From contig JALPQD010000295.1 in NCBI GenBank assembly GCA_023101885.1, forward strand, positions 1,272,501-1,336,500: DNA of 64,000 nucleotides. The letters run 5' to 3'. Within the stretch, counting starts at the first letter, position 1. Each line of letters starts with the position of its first letter. Shown in pieces: positions 22,241-32,639 of this stretch. Below the pieces are notes generated by a model. It saw nothing but the letters and a program-made list of their open reading frames with translations. It did not search any database and was not told the DNA's origin. The DNA is from Typhlomys cinereus (lineage: Eukaryota; Chordata; Mammalia; Rodentia; Platacanthomyidae). The translations under genes were made by a program, and so were the position numbers.

Positions 22241-22449
22241 TAAAGGGACATGGTAACCCTGAGCAAAGACTTGAATAAAGTGGGCCATTAAATCAATGAT
22301 GATGGGTTTTTAAAACAGCTTTACTGTATCATAAATTCATCCAAAATATATAACCAATGTACTTTATTAAACTTAGAGCCATGCAGATATCACTATAATC
22401 CATATCTAGTGCATTTATCTTTCTCAGAGACAGTTAACATGAGCTTGAT

Positions 22450-22545
22450 CATAACATATTGTATATGTGTGTGCATGTGTGTACGTATGCATGTGTGTAT
22501 GTATGCATGTGTGCATGCATGTGTGCATGCGTGTATGTATGTGCA
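22450..22545. repeat. (TGTATGCA)-rich alternating purine-pyrimidine repeat
   Basis: An interspersed TG/CA/TA alternating stretch with ATGCATGTGTG units. It is a complex microsatellite, prone to slippage and to Z-DNA-like structure. Confidence 0.85.
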
Positions 22546-22611
22546 GGTGTGCAGATACACCCAACCACACAGAGGTGGTGAAGATATCTTCTTGAACCAC
22601 TTCTCCATCTT

Positions 22612-22750
22612 ATTTTTGAGACAGGGTCTCTCAGTGAATTTGGAACTTGCTGTTTCAGCTTTATTGGATGCCACCGACAATCCCCCCGAATCCTCTTGTC
22701 TCTGCTCTCCAATGCTGGCATTACAAACCTGTGCTACCCCGCCCAGCTTT
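22612..22750 (-). repeat. B1-type SINE, antisense
   Basis: The + strand reads 'tttttgagacagggtctctc', then 'ccaatgctggcattacaaac' and 'ctgtgctaccccgcccagc'. It is the reverse complement of B1, inserted in the old L1. Confidence 0.8.
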
Positions 22751-23128
22751 TTATGAGGATGCTGTGCACCCAAACCCAAGTCTTTTTGCTTCTGCAGTTG
22801 ACATTGCTCACTGAGTTGTCCCCTCCCCCAGCCCTTCCTCCTAATTCTAAGCACACCACACAGTAGCGTTAGCTAGAGGCACCGTGATACACACAGCAAC
22901 TCCGGGAGGTTCAGTATTTTGCACAACTGAAATCTAACACTGTTGGACAACTTCTCACTCACTCCTTTACCCCTCCCAGCTACCATTCTACCCCCTGCTT
23001 CCATGTTCATCTTTAGATGCTTCACATAAGCAAGGTCATGCGGCACTGGCTTTGTGTCTCGCTAATTTCACTTAGCTAATAGCAATTCATACAAATATAA
23101 CACATTTTCTTTATCTGTTGAAAAATAG

Positions 23129-23444
23129 TTAGCAATTGTTGGAGCTGGAGAGGTGGCTCAGGGGTTAAGCCTCTGCCTTGCAGGCCAAAGGTCCTGAGTT
23201 CGGATCCTAGACCCCACGTATAGACACCAAGCGGAAGCGGGGGCGGCCTGTGTTTCTGGTCCTGGTAGGGCAGAGCTTGTGAATCCCGGGGCAGAGTAAA
23301 CAAGGAGGAGGTGGAGGTGGTCTATGGTGGTTCCCGGATTCATTCGTGGTTCTACACACACAGACACACACACACACACACGCACACATGCATACACTCA
23401 CGATTGAATAAATAATAAATAATTTTTAAAAAATTCGCAATTGT
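23129..23444 (+). mobile_element. Young composite SINE with imperfect TSD
   Basis: The body begins about 23141 (ggagctggagaggtggctca) and runs through 'cctgagttcggatcctagac' (B box), the right half, a CA tract, and an 'aataaataataaataattt' tail. Flanks 'ttagcaattgt' (about 23129-23139) and 'ttcgcaattgt' (about 23434-23444) are a slightly diverged duplication. It sits inside the old L1. Confidence 0.88.
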
Positions 23445-23526
23445 CAGCAACATAGTGTTAACCTCTCTTCGAGGTCCTCATTTCAATTCTTTTCAATGAA
23501 TATCCAAAAGTAAAACTGTTGGATGT

Positions 23527-23925
23527 TTTAGTTTTATATTCTGTTGCTGCAATAGGTACCTGGTCCAAACAATTTAGGGGAACAAAGAATGTATTCATGC
23601 TCGTGATTCTAGGTCATAGTTTAGCACAGCAGGCGAGTGACAGCAAATAGTCATCTCTACCCACAGCAGGAGCAAAAGGGCAAGGACCGGTGCTAGTTTC
23701 TAGCTTCCAGTTTCTCATTGAGTTCCTTCCTGCATCTTATTCGCCCGCCAGGGAATGATCCCACCCACTGTGGACCGGCTCTACATCAGTCACACACTTA
23801 AGACAATCTCCTACTGGTTTGTCTTAGTTAAACAGGCCCTCATGATTGTGTTCAAAGACTCACTCTGAAGTGTCAATTTGACAGCTGAAGCTGTCACACT
23901 GGGCCCCAGAGTGTCTGTGGTTTTA
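23527..23925 (-). repeat. LTR-like repeat, antisense, inside old L1
   Basis: + strand landmarks: 'ttttatattctgttgctgca', 'ggtccaaacaatttagggga', 'cccacccactgtggaccggc', and the end 'gaagtgtcaatttgacagct', the reverse of an LTR start. L1-like text resumes at about 23930. Confidence 0.6.
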
Positions 23926-24249
23926 GTGTTTTAATGAGCTTCCATATTGTTTTTCACAGCATTGCCTGCATATACATTACATCGACAGTGTACCAAGCTC
24001 TCAATGCCTCCATGTCCTCAAGTAAACTTCTCTCGTGTGTGTGCATTGCATGTAGGTTTTGTTCTAGCAATAGACAGTCTACTGTGCATGAAGGTCCATG
24101 AGGTACTGTCGCACTGCTTTGTGTCACTGCTCTGATGATTAGTAACATGCCACATCTTTTCAATATCTGCTGGAACAGTGATTATTCACTGGACAACAGG
24201 AGATCTGGGAGGGAGGTTCCAAATCACTTGTCTACACCGGAGCCCCATT

Positions 24250-25470
24250 GTTAATGGTGTCTGACACATGGTAAGATCCCCAAAACATTGTGAAATGGAA
24301 GAACTCTATATTCCAGGTACTCCACAGATGTTAATTCTTCTCAAATGCTCACAGGTTGGGGTGAAGGGACCCATGTTTACCAGTGGGATGCTGCTTCTTT
24401 GAAAGGTTACCTTGCCTGCTTCTGATCACATAGCCAGCCAGGCAGACTGGAGCTTGAAGCAGGTAGTAAACACAGAGACCCTTTCTCCACATCTCCCTAT
24501 CTTCTCTGTGTCCGGCCCATTTAATATTCTTGCAGTGAAAATTAGGCCATCAGGCAAGTAGAGCCGCTGGATAAAAACCAGAGCACAGAGCTTCCACAGT
24601 GCAGAATGAAACCTCTGGGAACAGAAAACCCAGTCACAGCCGGGAAGCATTGTGTTCTGCAGATCCGCAAGCACTTTGGCTTGTTATCTCAGCACTCACA
24701 TCTTAACTGCTTTCATTTCTTGATCTATTATTTGAGCGAATGAAGACTCCCTAGCCCAGAAGAGACGAGAGAGGATTTTTATTTTTTAAAAAAAAACGAC
24801 TTTTCTTCTCTGAAATAATTAACCTGGCTGCACAACTGTCAGAAACAAACTTACTTCAACATTTTTACAAAGCCCAGGCCAAATAGCAATCTTTGTGGAA
24901 CTCACTGAAACATCTTATGTATAGGAAAACATCTTGGATGAAATGCATTCAGTCAATGTTGGCCTCATTCAGAATTCCACCTAATTTGAAACAACTGTTT
25001 TTACTCAGCCAACTGGCTAGCCTATTTCTTTTTAGTGAGAATAAGAGAAAGTTCAAAATCAAAGTCAAGTTCTTCCCCAAGAAAGGTTTGCTTCACATTA
25101 TGCAGGCTTTTCTGGGGACCAGTCCTGCCAGGTTCTGGGGTCTCCACCTCTGCTCCAGAGTGAGAGGATTGTCAGTGGTTAAACGAGGCCCTTAAAGACT
25201 TGAAAATTGCCTTCAAATATGAGGAAAATGAAAGTCAGTCCTCATTAACTACCTTTGTCAGATGCTTCGTTCGTTCTGCTCAGAAAAAAGCCCAGAATGG
25301 ATTTTCGCTACGAGAAGCCCATTCTTTTCTACTGAGGTAGAGTTTTGTTGACTTACCTATTTTCCTTTGGTGGGCCTTCAGCTTGCTTCCGGTTTTGAAA
25401 CACAGAAGCAGTAGCTGCCAGTCATAGACTGGGGGAGAGGGGGCCAGGGGTGCTATGGGCATCTCGGTTG
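24250..25470. other. Unassigned, mostly non-repetitive-looking sequence
   Basis: 24680-25200 is AT-rich with poly-A/T patches and no recognised repeat. Frames (for example at 24893) show no domain I can name. It could hold regulatory DNA but nothing demonstrates it. Confidence 0.4.
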
Positions 25471-25479
25471 CTGAAAACC

Positions 25480-25950
25480 CTCTGGTTGATGGTATTTTTC
25501 TTTGTCACAGCAAATTAATACAGGTTGGAGGGTAAGGAGTTGTTGACCCTAAAGTGACAAGAGGGGAGCTTTTCGCATAAATGAGATGCACGCGGTCACA
25601 CATGTTGAAACCCTCACCCCCTGACATTAAGGGCCTGGATGGAAGAAATTAAGGCTAAATGGTCTCATCACATCCTGGCCCAGTAGGATTAGCATCCTTT
25701 TCAGAATAGATCACATAACTTGTTTTTTTCTTTCCTTGCACACATGGAAGCTCATGGTAGAGAGTAACCTGCAGGCCAGGAAGAATCTCACTAGACCCTA
25801 ACCGTGCTTTATACATCCAACCTCCAGAACCGGGAGGTATCAACTTCTGCTGCTGAAGCCCTCCCACTGATAGTATTTTGTTATGGCTGTGCTAGAAGAC
25901 TAATCCAGGTAGATTGGGAGTAAAGAGTTGTTGACCCTAAAACTACAGAC
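25480..25950 (+). repeat. Tandem MaLR-like LTR ends (LTR-internal-LTR-internal remnants)
   Basis: Two LTR-like 3' ends (about 25485-25530, with 'gttgatggtatttttctttg', and about 25870-25905, with 'ctgatagtattttgttatgg') are each followed by the same 17-mer gagttgttgaccctaaa, at 25537-25553 and 25925-25941. Between them lies an LTR body (25590-25870: 'catgttgaaaccctcacccc', 'aacctccagaaccgggaggt'). This looks like a tandem element remnant. Confidence 0.55.
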
Positions 25951-26052
25951 TTGTCACATAAGTATTTACATCTTGATCTAAGAACTATTGCCACCATAGA
26001 TATGGAGCCAAACACATTTACTAAGCTTGTCTTTAAGATTTGTACATTTTTC

Positions 26053-28602
26053 ACAAAAGAGATGGATGAATTTCTAAGTAAACACAACTTACCTAAATTG
26101 AATCAGGAAGTTGTGAATTATTTAAATAGTCCTATAACATATAAGGAAATTGAGGAAGTAATCTCGAATCTTCCCACCAAAAAATGTCCTGGACCAGATG
26201 GATTCAGCACAGAGTTCTACAAGACATTTAAGGAGTTAATAACACCAATACTCCTTAAACTGTTCCATCAAATAGCAAAGGAAGGAACACTACCAAATTC
26301 CTTCTATGAAGCTAATATCGTTTTAATCCCAAAACCTAATAAAGATTCACTTAAAAAAGAAAACTATAGGCCGATCTCCCTGATGAACACAGACGCAAAG
26401 ATTCTCAACAAAGTCTTAGCAAATCGGATTCAAAAACATATTAAAAAGATCATTCATGGGGACCAAGTAGGCTTCATCCCCGGCACACAAGGTTGGTTCA
26501 ACATACGCAAATCAATAAATGTAATTCATCATGTAAACCAGTCCAAAGTCCAAGACCACATGATACTCTCGATAGATGCAGAAAAAGCTTTTGACAAGAT
26601 CCAACAGCCTTTTATGATCAAAACGCTAGAGACAGTAGGAATGGAAGGAACCTTTATCAATATAATAAAAGCTGTATACAACAAGCCCACAGCAAGGATT
26701 ATGCTCAATGGGGAACAATTGGAAGCATTCCCACTTCGATCAGGAACAAGACAAGGCTGTCCACTCTCACCACTCCTATTCAATATTGTACTTGAAGTCT
26801 TAGCCGAAGCCATAAGACAAGAAAGGGACATAAGAGGGATTCAAATTGGCAAGGAAGAAGTCAAGCTATCTCTATTTGCAGATGACATGATCTTATACCT
26901 GAGTGATCCCAAAAACTCCACCAGGAAGCTCCTGGAACTAATTGAGAAGTTCAGCAGGGTGGCAGGATACAAAATAAATGTGCAAAAATCAGAGGCCTTC
27001 CTATATGCCCAGAATGAAAGAAGTGAAAAAGCCTTGAGAGAAACCATGCCATTTACTATAACCCCTAAAAAAATGAAATACCTTGGTATAAACCTAACTA
27101 AGGAGGTAAAAGACCTTTACAATGAAAACTTTAAAACCCTAAAGAAAGAAATTGCAGAAGACACCAGAAGGTGGAAAGACCTCCCTTGTTCCTGGATTGG
27201 CAGAATCAACATTGTAAAAATGACCATCCTACCAAAGGCAATATACAGATTCAATGCTATACCAATCAAAATCCCAAAGCAATTCTTCAAAGAAGTTGAC
27301 CAAACAATCTCAAAGTTCATTTGGAGGCACAAAAGACCCAGGATAGCAAAAACAATCCTGAGTAACAAAAACACAGCTGGAGGTATTACCATACCAAAAC
27401 TAAGTCTATACTACAAATCCATAGTTATAAAGACAGCCTGGTACTGGCTCCAAAATAGACACACAGATCAATGGATAAGGATTGAAGACCCAGATATAAG
27501 CCCACAAAGTTACAGCCATTTGGTCTTTGACAAAGGGGCCCAAAGAATCCAATGGAAAAAGAACAGCATCTTCAACAAATGGTGCTGGCAAAACTGGATC
27601 TCCACATGCAGAAGATTAAAGCTGGACCCGTACTTGTCACCATGTACAAGACTTAATTCCAAATGGATTAAGGACCTTGATATCAGGCCAGAGACTTTAA
27701 AAACCATAGTTGAAAAGATAGGGAACTCCCTCGAGCTGGTTGGGCTAGGCCAACACTTCCTAAACAGACATCCAATGGCACAGTCACTGCTACCAACCCT
27801 CAACAGTTGGGATCTTGTGAAATTAAAGAGCTTCTGTTCAGATAAAGAGATTGTAACACGAGCTCAAAGGCAACCCACAGAATGGGAGAAAATCTTCACT
27901 AACCACATATCTGACAGAGCTCTACTGTCCAGAGTGCACAAAGAACTTAGAAAATTAAACTCCAAGGAAAACACTGGCCCAATTAAAAAATGGGCCCTGG
28001 AACTTCAAAGAAACTTTACCAGGGATGAAATTAAAACGTCTAACAATTATCTTAAAAAATGCTCCACTTCCTTCGCCATCAGGGAAATGCAAATCAAAAC
28101 TTCCCTGAGATATCATCTCACCCCGGTCAGGATGGCAAAAATCCACAATACAAACAACGACAAATGCTGGAGAGGATGTGGAGAGAGGGGAACTCTCCTA
28201 CATTGTTGGTGGGAATGCAGGCTCATACAGCCACTCTGGCGAGCCGTCTGGAGATTCTTAAAGAAATTAAAGATTGAAATGCCATATGACCCTGCTATCC
28301 CACTTTTGGGAATAACCCCCCAAGCAGCAAAGGTTCGCCTCGATAGCACAAGCTCGACCATGTTCATAGCAGCACTGTTTACAATAGCAAAGTCATGGAA
28401 TCAACCTAAATGTCCAACAGTTGACGAGTGGATAAGGAAACTGTGGTACATCTATACAATGGAGTACTACTCAGCCATCAAAAATGATGAATTACTGGAA
28501 TTTGCTGGGAAATGGATGTCATTAGAAAGAATTATATTAAGTGAAGTATCCCAAACCCAGAAAATTAAGCGCCGTATGTACTCCCTAATAGGTGGCTCCT
28601 AG
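26053..28602 (+). pseudogene. L1 ORF2 C-terminal part: reverse transcriptase and Cys-rich domain (truncated)
   Basis: It is uninterrupted to TAG at 28600-28602. An upstream in-frame ATG at 25951 lies in flanking DNA, so the 883-residue frame is a chance fusion: residues 1-34 are host flank and L1 similarity starts at about residue 35 (TKEMDEF). Using that numbering, reverse-transcriptase features are GPDG early, the SIDAEKAFD segment with catalytic-type Asp209, [12 protein letters not shown], and FADD at 309-312 (Asp311, Asp312). A C-terminal zinc-knuckle-like CX3CX7HX4C is Cys739, Cys743, His751, Cys756. Full-length mammalian ORF2 is about 1,275 residues, so some 430 N-terminal residues, including the endonuclease, are absent. 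It cannot be autonomous. Whether it is transcribed is unknown. Confidence 0.95.
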
Positions 28603-29581
28603 TACCAAACTCACCCAGCCCACATTGGGACACTCAAAAGTAAACCTATGTAACACAGTAATTGCAAGGATTATGAACAAGAGAGATGGGTTAGGAGGGC
28701 CACACCAGAAACAAAGAGAGAGGAGACCATGTTACAGCAGAGAAAATAGGCCTCCATCAAGGTCTGCAAGTAAGTAATGAGAAACCTGGTTAAGTTCACA
28801 GACGTTCTTTCCTGATCTCACCAGAAGGGGAGGGCATATAGTCTAGCAGATAAAAAGTAATCATTTTGCAAATGGGTGATGGACCCCTCTCTCAGTGAGG
28901 TTTCCTACTCTTATTACATCTACCCTTGAATGTGCTATTACAACAAGACTCCAGTTTAACAGCTTTTTGTCTCTGGCCAGGGGGTGACATACAGTGCCCA
29001 GCAGAATGGAGTGAAGGGAATTGCAGGAGCAGCAAAACTGCAAAAGAAAATCAACAAACCACAATCCAGAACTTCAGAGACTCTATATCAATCACATAGA
29101 ACTAGGACAGCCTAATCTCTCCCCATCCTGGAGCTCAGGGACATTTGCGGAAGAGGGGGCGGTAAGATTGTAAGAGCAAAAGGATGGGAGGAGCAACGAT
29201 TTGCAAGATTCTCAACAATAGTTGGGGCCAAAGCAATCATAATGGAACTTTGCATGCCCTGCGCAATGTCCAGCGCACTGTTGCCCTCATAAAGTCTAGC
29301 ATCTGATAAGGGCACCGAGACCCCTGGAGGCAAGGGATTGACAGCCATAGTAGTGATCTTATGCTTAAGGGGAACAAGAGAAAGGGCTTATGGAAATGCC
29401 ACTGGGTCCTTATATGTCATCGGAGAGGAGGACACAGTGGAGAGTTAGGCACACACAATAAAGGACTATCTGGGAATTGGGGGGGGAGGCACTGGGGGAA
29501 GGGGAGGGGGAAGAGGGGGGAGGGAGGGAACTGGTAAAAAAATTTTTAAAATGTATAATTAAATTTTTAATAAAAAAAAAA
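28603..29581 (+). repeat. L1 3' UTR with G-rich tract and poly(A) signal
   Basis: Non-coding L1 3' UTR following the ORF2 stop. 29477-29528 is a dense G/A tract with several runs of three or more G, the conserved polypurine element of mammalian L1 3' UTRs and a G-quadruplex candidate. AATAAA at 29569-29574 directly precedes the A-tail. Confidence 0.9.
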
Positions 29582-29598
29582 AAGATTTGTACATTTTT

Positions 29599-29940
29599 GT
29601 ATGTGAAAATTTTAGTTAAACTCGTATAAGGCTTTCTTAGCCCAATCTTTCCCAATGGTAGGTAAATTTATATAGTATTAGATGGATAGTCACCCTCTGT
29701 ACATTTCATTTGTGTGCCATGGAATCAACCCATCGCGGATTAAAAAAATACTTTTGAAAGAAACGGCATCTGTTTTAAACATGGATCCTTTTTCTTTCCT
29801 GGTCACTTTTCCTTAAACAGCACAGTATAACAGTGACTCAAGCTGTTATATTAAATATTACATGTAATATTGTAATAGATATATTATGTTGATATTACAC
29901 ATAATCTAGAGATGATTTATCTCTAGAGGGCTGTGTATGT
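29599..29940. other. Unassigned AT-rich sequence
   Basis: 29830-29920 carries repeated short AT segments (ttatattaaatattacatgt, aatattgtaatagatatatt). No gene is seen. Confidence 0.4.
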
Positions 29941-29950
29941 TTGCTATGAG

Positions 29951-30225
29951 CTCTGTGCTTTTATCAAATAAGGAACTTGGCCATACTTGGGTTTTAATGC
30001 CCACAGGGCACTGGGACCCATCGCCAGAGGAATGACTTGGTTTATAAGGTTTTGCATGCAGCTACCAGATATGGATCTGGCTTCAGACGTGTGTGGGCAG
30101 AGTTGAAGCAGAATCCCGTGTCTACCATTCTGGACCTGCTGGGGACGCTGCTCACCTAAGGGAATGTGCAGGAAGGACACTATGGGATAAGAGGAGGAGT
30201 GGCCATTGCTTCACTACTGCTTGCC
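29951..30225 (+). repeat. Unnamed direct repeat, copy 1
   Basis: It shares a long ordered similarity with 31609-31900: 'gctctgtgct', 'agaggaatgacttggtt', 'cagctaccagatatggatct', 'gaatgtgcaggaaggacact', 'atggg.aa'. It could be an interspersed family or a local duplication about 1.65 kb apart. I do not recognise the family. Confidence 0.8.
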
Positions 30226-31225
30226 CGCTGATCTCCCTAGCCAGGGAACTGAAGAGAGGGCACTGCAGTGAAAGCGCCAGGAAGCAAACGGCTCTAGGAG
30301 AGGAGCCACGACAGCCGAGGCAGCCAGGCCAAGAACAACAGGAAGCTTGCAGCCGCACCCCAGCTCCTCTGAGCGCCCGCCTGGAGACCCAGGGTTATTT
30401 GCTCCGAAGGGCCTTCTTGCAGATGTTATATAAACAAAACCTCCATTGACTCGGGTTCTGAGTCTGGCCTAAAATAGCCCGGGGTTGGACTCCACAGCTT
30501 CTGGCATCCCTCATGTTGCCCTGTGTGTGCAAGCTGCTGCCCTCGGCGCAGTGTGTGGATGTACTGCCGCCTCCTCAAGGGACCCCCCCACACCCCCCAG
30601 GAATGAAAGCAAGACTCTTCGACTGCTAGTGACAGCTCAGACACATGGTAGCCTTCTAAGACCTCAGATGGCTACTGGCCAAGGGACATGCCTCCTCTCT
30701 CCAGGGAGACAGGAAGTGGGGGGTGGGTGTATTGGAGTCTCCCCCACTTTCGTCCCCCCACCCGTCTTTTCTTTGTCCTTCTCTCTTCTTCCTTCTGTTC
30801 TTCCTCTCTTCCTCTTCCTCCTCCTTTTCCTCCCCTCCCCTCTTCTTTTTCTAATTCTTTGAGACACCCCAAAGCAAGCTTCCCTGAGCTTCAATTTGCA
30901 TCAGGTTTAAAATTGGTGGTTCTACTCTCAACTTTCTTTCGGCTTTTACATGTTCACAGGCTCTGTTAGGGAAACGTGGTTTCTCCTCCTTCGTTCTGCA
31001 GAATGCCAGTCCTGTGCAAACATCTGGAGGCGGCCACATCTGTCTCCCAGCGTGGGGTCGCTCTGGCTTTACCACTTCAACATGGGCCCCTGGAAACCGT
31101 TAATCATCCCTCCTCCTTGGCTGCCTGCCATTCTCTAGAGTCTTAACTGATAAAAAAAAAAAAGACCAATAAAACAATATCTGCAATTCAAAAGTGTTCA
31201 TGTCATATACTCATATGTGCCTGAT
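30226..31225. other. Unassigned sequence with pyrimidine-rich patch
   Basis: No confident gene. 30765-30860 is a TCC/CTT-rich pyrimidine tract. Frames such as the one at 30093-30449 run across the repeat copy and lack protein similarity. Confidence 0.4.
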
Positions 31226-31229
31226 ACTC

Positions 31230-31405
31230 TACAAAGCGTTTGTGCTTTCTATGAGCCCGATACTCTACAAAAGGCTTGCTTGATGTGTTTTGTGCTATTT
31301 AATTCTCACCAAACAGTGAGGAAACTGGAGGTTAGAGAAATGGCAAGACTTGTTGAAGTTGCTGTAGACATGGGACATGGATACCACCTGACCTTGTGGG
31401 TCTAA
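31230..31405 (-). repeat. MIR-type SINE, antisense (degraded)
   Basis: 'gtgctatttaattctcacca' then 'cagtgaggaaactggaggtt' and 'agagaaatggcaagacttgt' reproduce the reverse MIR order (…catttaatcctcacaac…gaggaaactgaggc…). Confidence 0.5.
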
Positions 31406-31608
31406 TATTCACATCTGCTGCCAATCCCATGTCTCAGAGAATACCTGGCTAAGTATTTAGCTTACATTTTATCAACAATTTTCACTTTAATTGTAAGAAG
31501 TCTTTGTGTTTTCCTGGGTTAAAGACTACCAGACCAGTTTTCAGCCTGTAACCTGAAGGTTTATCCATTCGCAGGAGGGAAGATGGAAGGAACAGAAACA
31601 TTTATAGA

Positions 31609-31900
31609 AGCTCTGCGCATTTCATATGAGGGACTTGAGCATCCTGGGGTTTTAGTGTCCACGAGGTACTGGAACTTACCACCAGAGGAATGACTTGGTT
31701 CATACGCTGCTGCATGTCAGCAGTAACCTGGATGTTAGGCGACTTACCCAAGCCAGCAGCTACCAGATGTGGATCTGGTTTCAGGCCTGTGTTTGAAGAG
31801 TCGAAGCAGAACTCTGTGTCTACCACGCTGGATCTGCTAAGGGAAGCTGCTCACCTCAGGGAATGTGCAGAAAGGACACTATGGGGCAAGGAGAAGAGTG
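31609..31900 (+). repeat. Unnamed direct repeat, copy 2
   Basis: Counterpart of 29951-30225 with an additional segment of about 45-50 bases around 31712-31760 (tcagcagtaacctggatgtt, aggcgacttacccaagcc) that copy 1 lacks. The encoded strings AAHLRECA-RTLW occur in both copies but have no known meaning. Confidence 0.8.
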
Positions 31901-32261
31901 GAGACAACAGAAGCTTCAAGAAGGCCATACTTGGGCCAGGGACAGAACTAGGTCAAAAGCCTCAGTGGGGTTCAGGTCACCTGGGGAACCCTGGCTTCTG
32001 AAGATTTCAGTTCAGATTCTTCTTATTAGTTCTGGGGCTCTTGGTGAGCTTGGATCAAGGCTGCTACCCTTACCCCAAAGCTGAGGCAACTTTGCCTTTG
32101 GAGTGAATCGAAAGAAAAGAGCGTATCTCTTTTTGGTGTAATTCAAGAAAAAGAAACCTATGTGTTAGAATTTTGGCACTGTGGCCAGAATATCTAAGAG
32201 AAGAACTCAAAGAGAAGAAAGATTTCCTTTGATTCCTGGATTACAAGTCTCTCTCCTTGGC

Positions 32262-32635
32262 TACTTAGTGTTTTCATTTCTTTGCTGTTGGTGTGATAAA
32301 ATACGCTGACCAGAGCAAATGAAAGGAGGAAGGGCTTATTTTGGCTTGTGGTTGCCGTGGGATAAAGTCCATCATGGCAGGAAAGCCACGGCAACAGGAG
32401 TTAACTGTCCTGTTGCATTCGTAGTGGTGTTCAGGAATCAGAGAGACAACCGTAAGTATGTCCAGGCTGCAAAAATCTTAAACTCTCCCACCTCAAGGAT
32501 ATTTGTCCAGCAAGGCTTCACCTCCAGAAGCTTCTACAAACTTCCCAAACAGTGCCACCAACCTGAGACCAATTGTTTAAACACATGAGCCTATCGGGGG
32601 AAATTTTATATTCAAACCACGACACTTGGGTCTTG
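32262..32635 (-). repeat. LTR-like repeat (TGTCAACTTGACA-type relative), antisense
   Basis: The + strand starts 'tgttggtgtgataaaatacg', a near-universal reverse LTR end in rodents, followed by 'gggcttattttggcttgtgg', 'gtccatcatggcaggaaagc' and, at the far end, 'atattcaaaccacgacactt'. It is a solo element with no internal region. Confidence 0.65.
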
Positions 32636-32639
32636 TTTC

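Larger units (their letters stand above)
22310..24200 (-). repeat. Old antisense L1 3' end, fragmented by later insertions
   Basis: Four + strand blocks fit the antisense of an old L1 3' UTR and ORF2 end in order: 22310-22460 (tttttaaaacagctttactg), 22900-23130 (cccctcccagctaccattct, then 'tcacataagcaaggtcatgc'), 23445-23526 (gaatatccaaaagtaaaact) and 23930-24050 (ttccatattgtttttcacag ... acatcgacagtgtacc). The blocks are separated by a B1, a young SINE and an LTR. No coding capacity remains. Confidence 0.55.
26035..29598 (+). mobile_element. 5'-truncated L1 retrotransposon with 17-bp TSD
   Basis: Perfect duplications aagatttgtacattttt lie at 26035-26051 and 29582-29598. The inserted L1 (about 26052-29581) lacks the 5' UTR, ORF1 and the ORF2 endonuclease region. 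It retains the ORF2 RT-to-end region, a roughly 1-kb 3' UTR with a G-rich tract, AATAAA at 29569 and a short A-tail. The bottom-strand nick site reads TCTT/AA, close to the L1 endonuclease preference. The open frame and perfect duplications imply a recent insertion. Confidence 0.97.

Noticed and set aside
25951..26052. ATG at 25951 as the start of a complete L1 ORF2 protein
   Set aside because: The target-site duplication shows that this stretch is host flank. The L1 is 5'-truncated.
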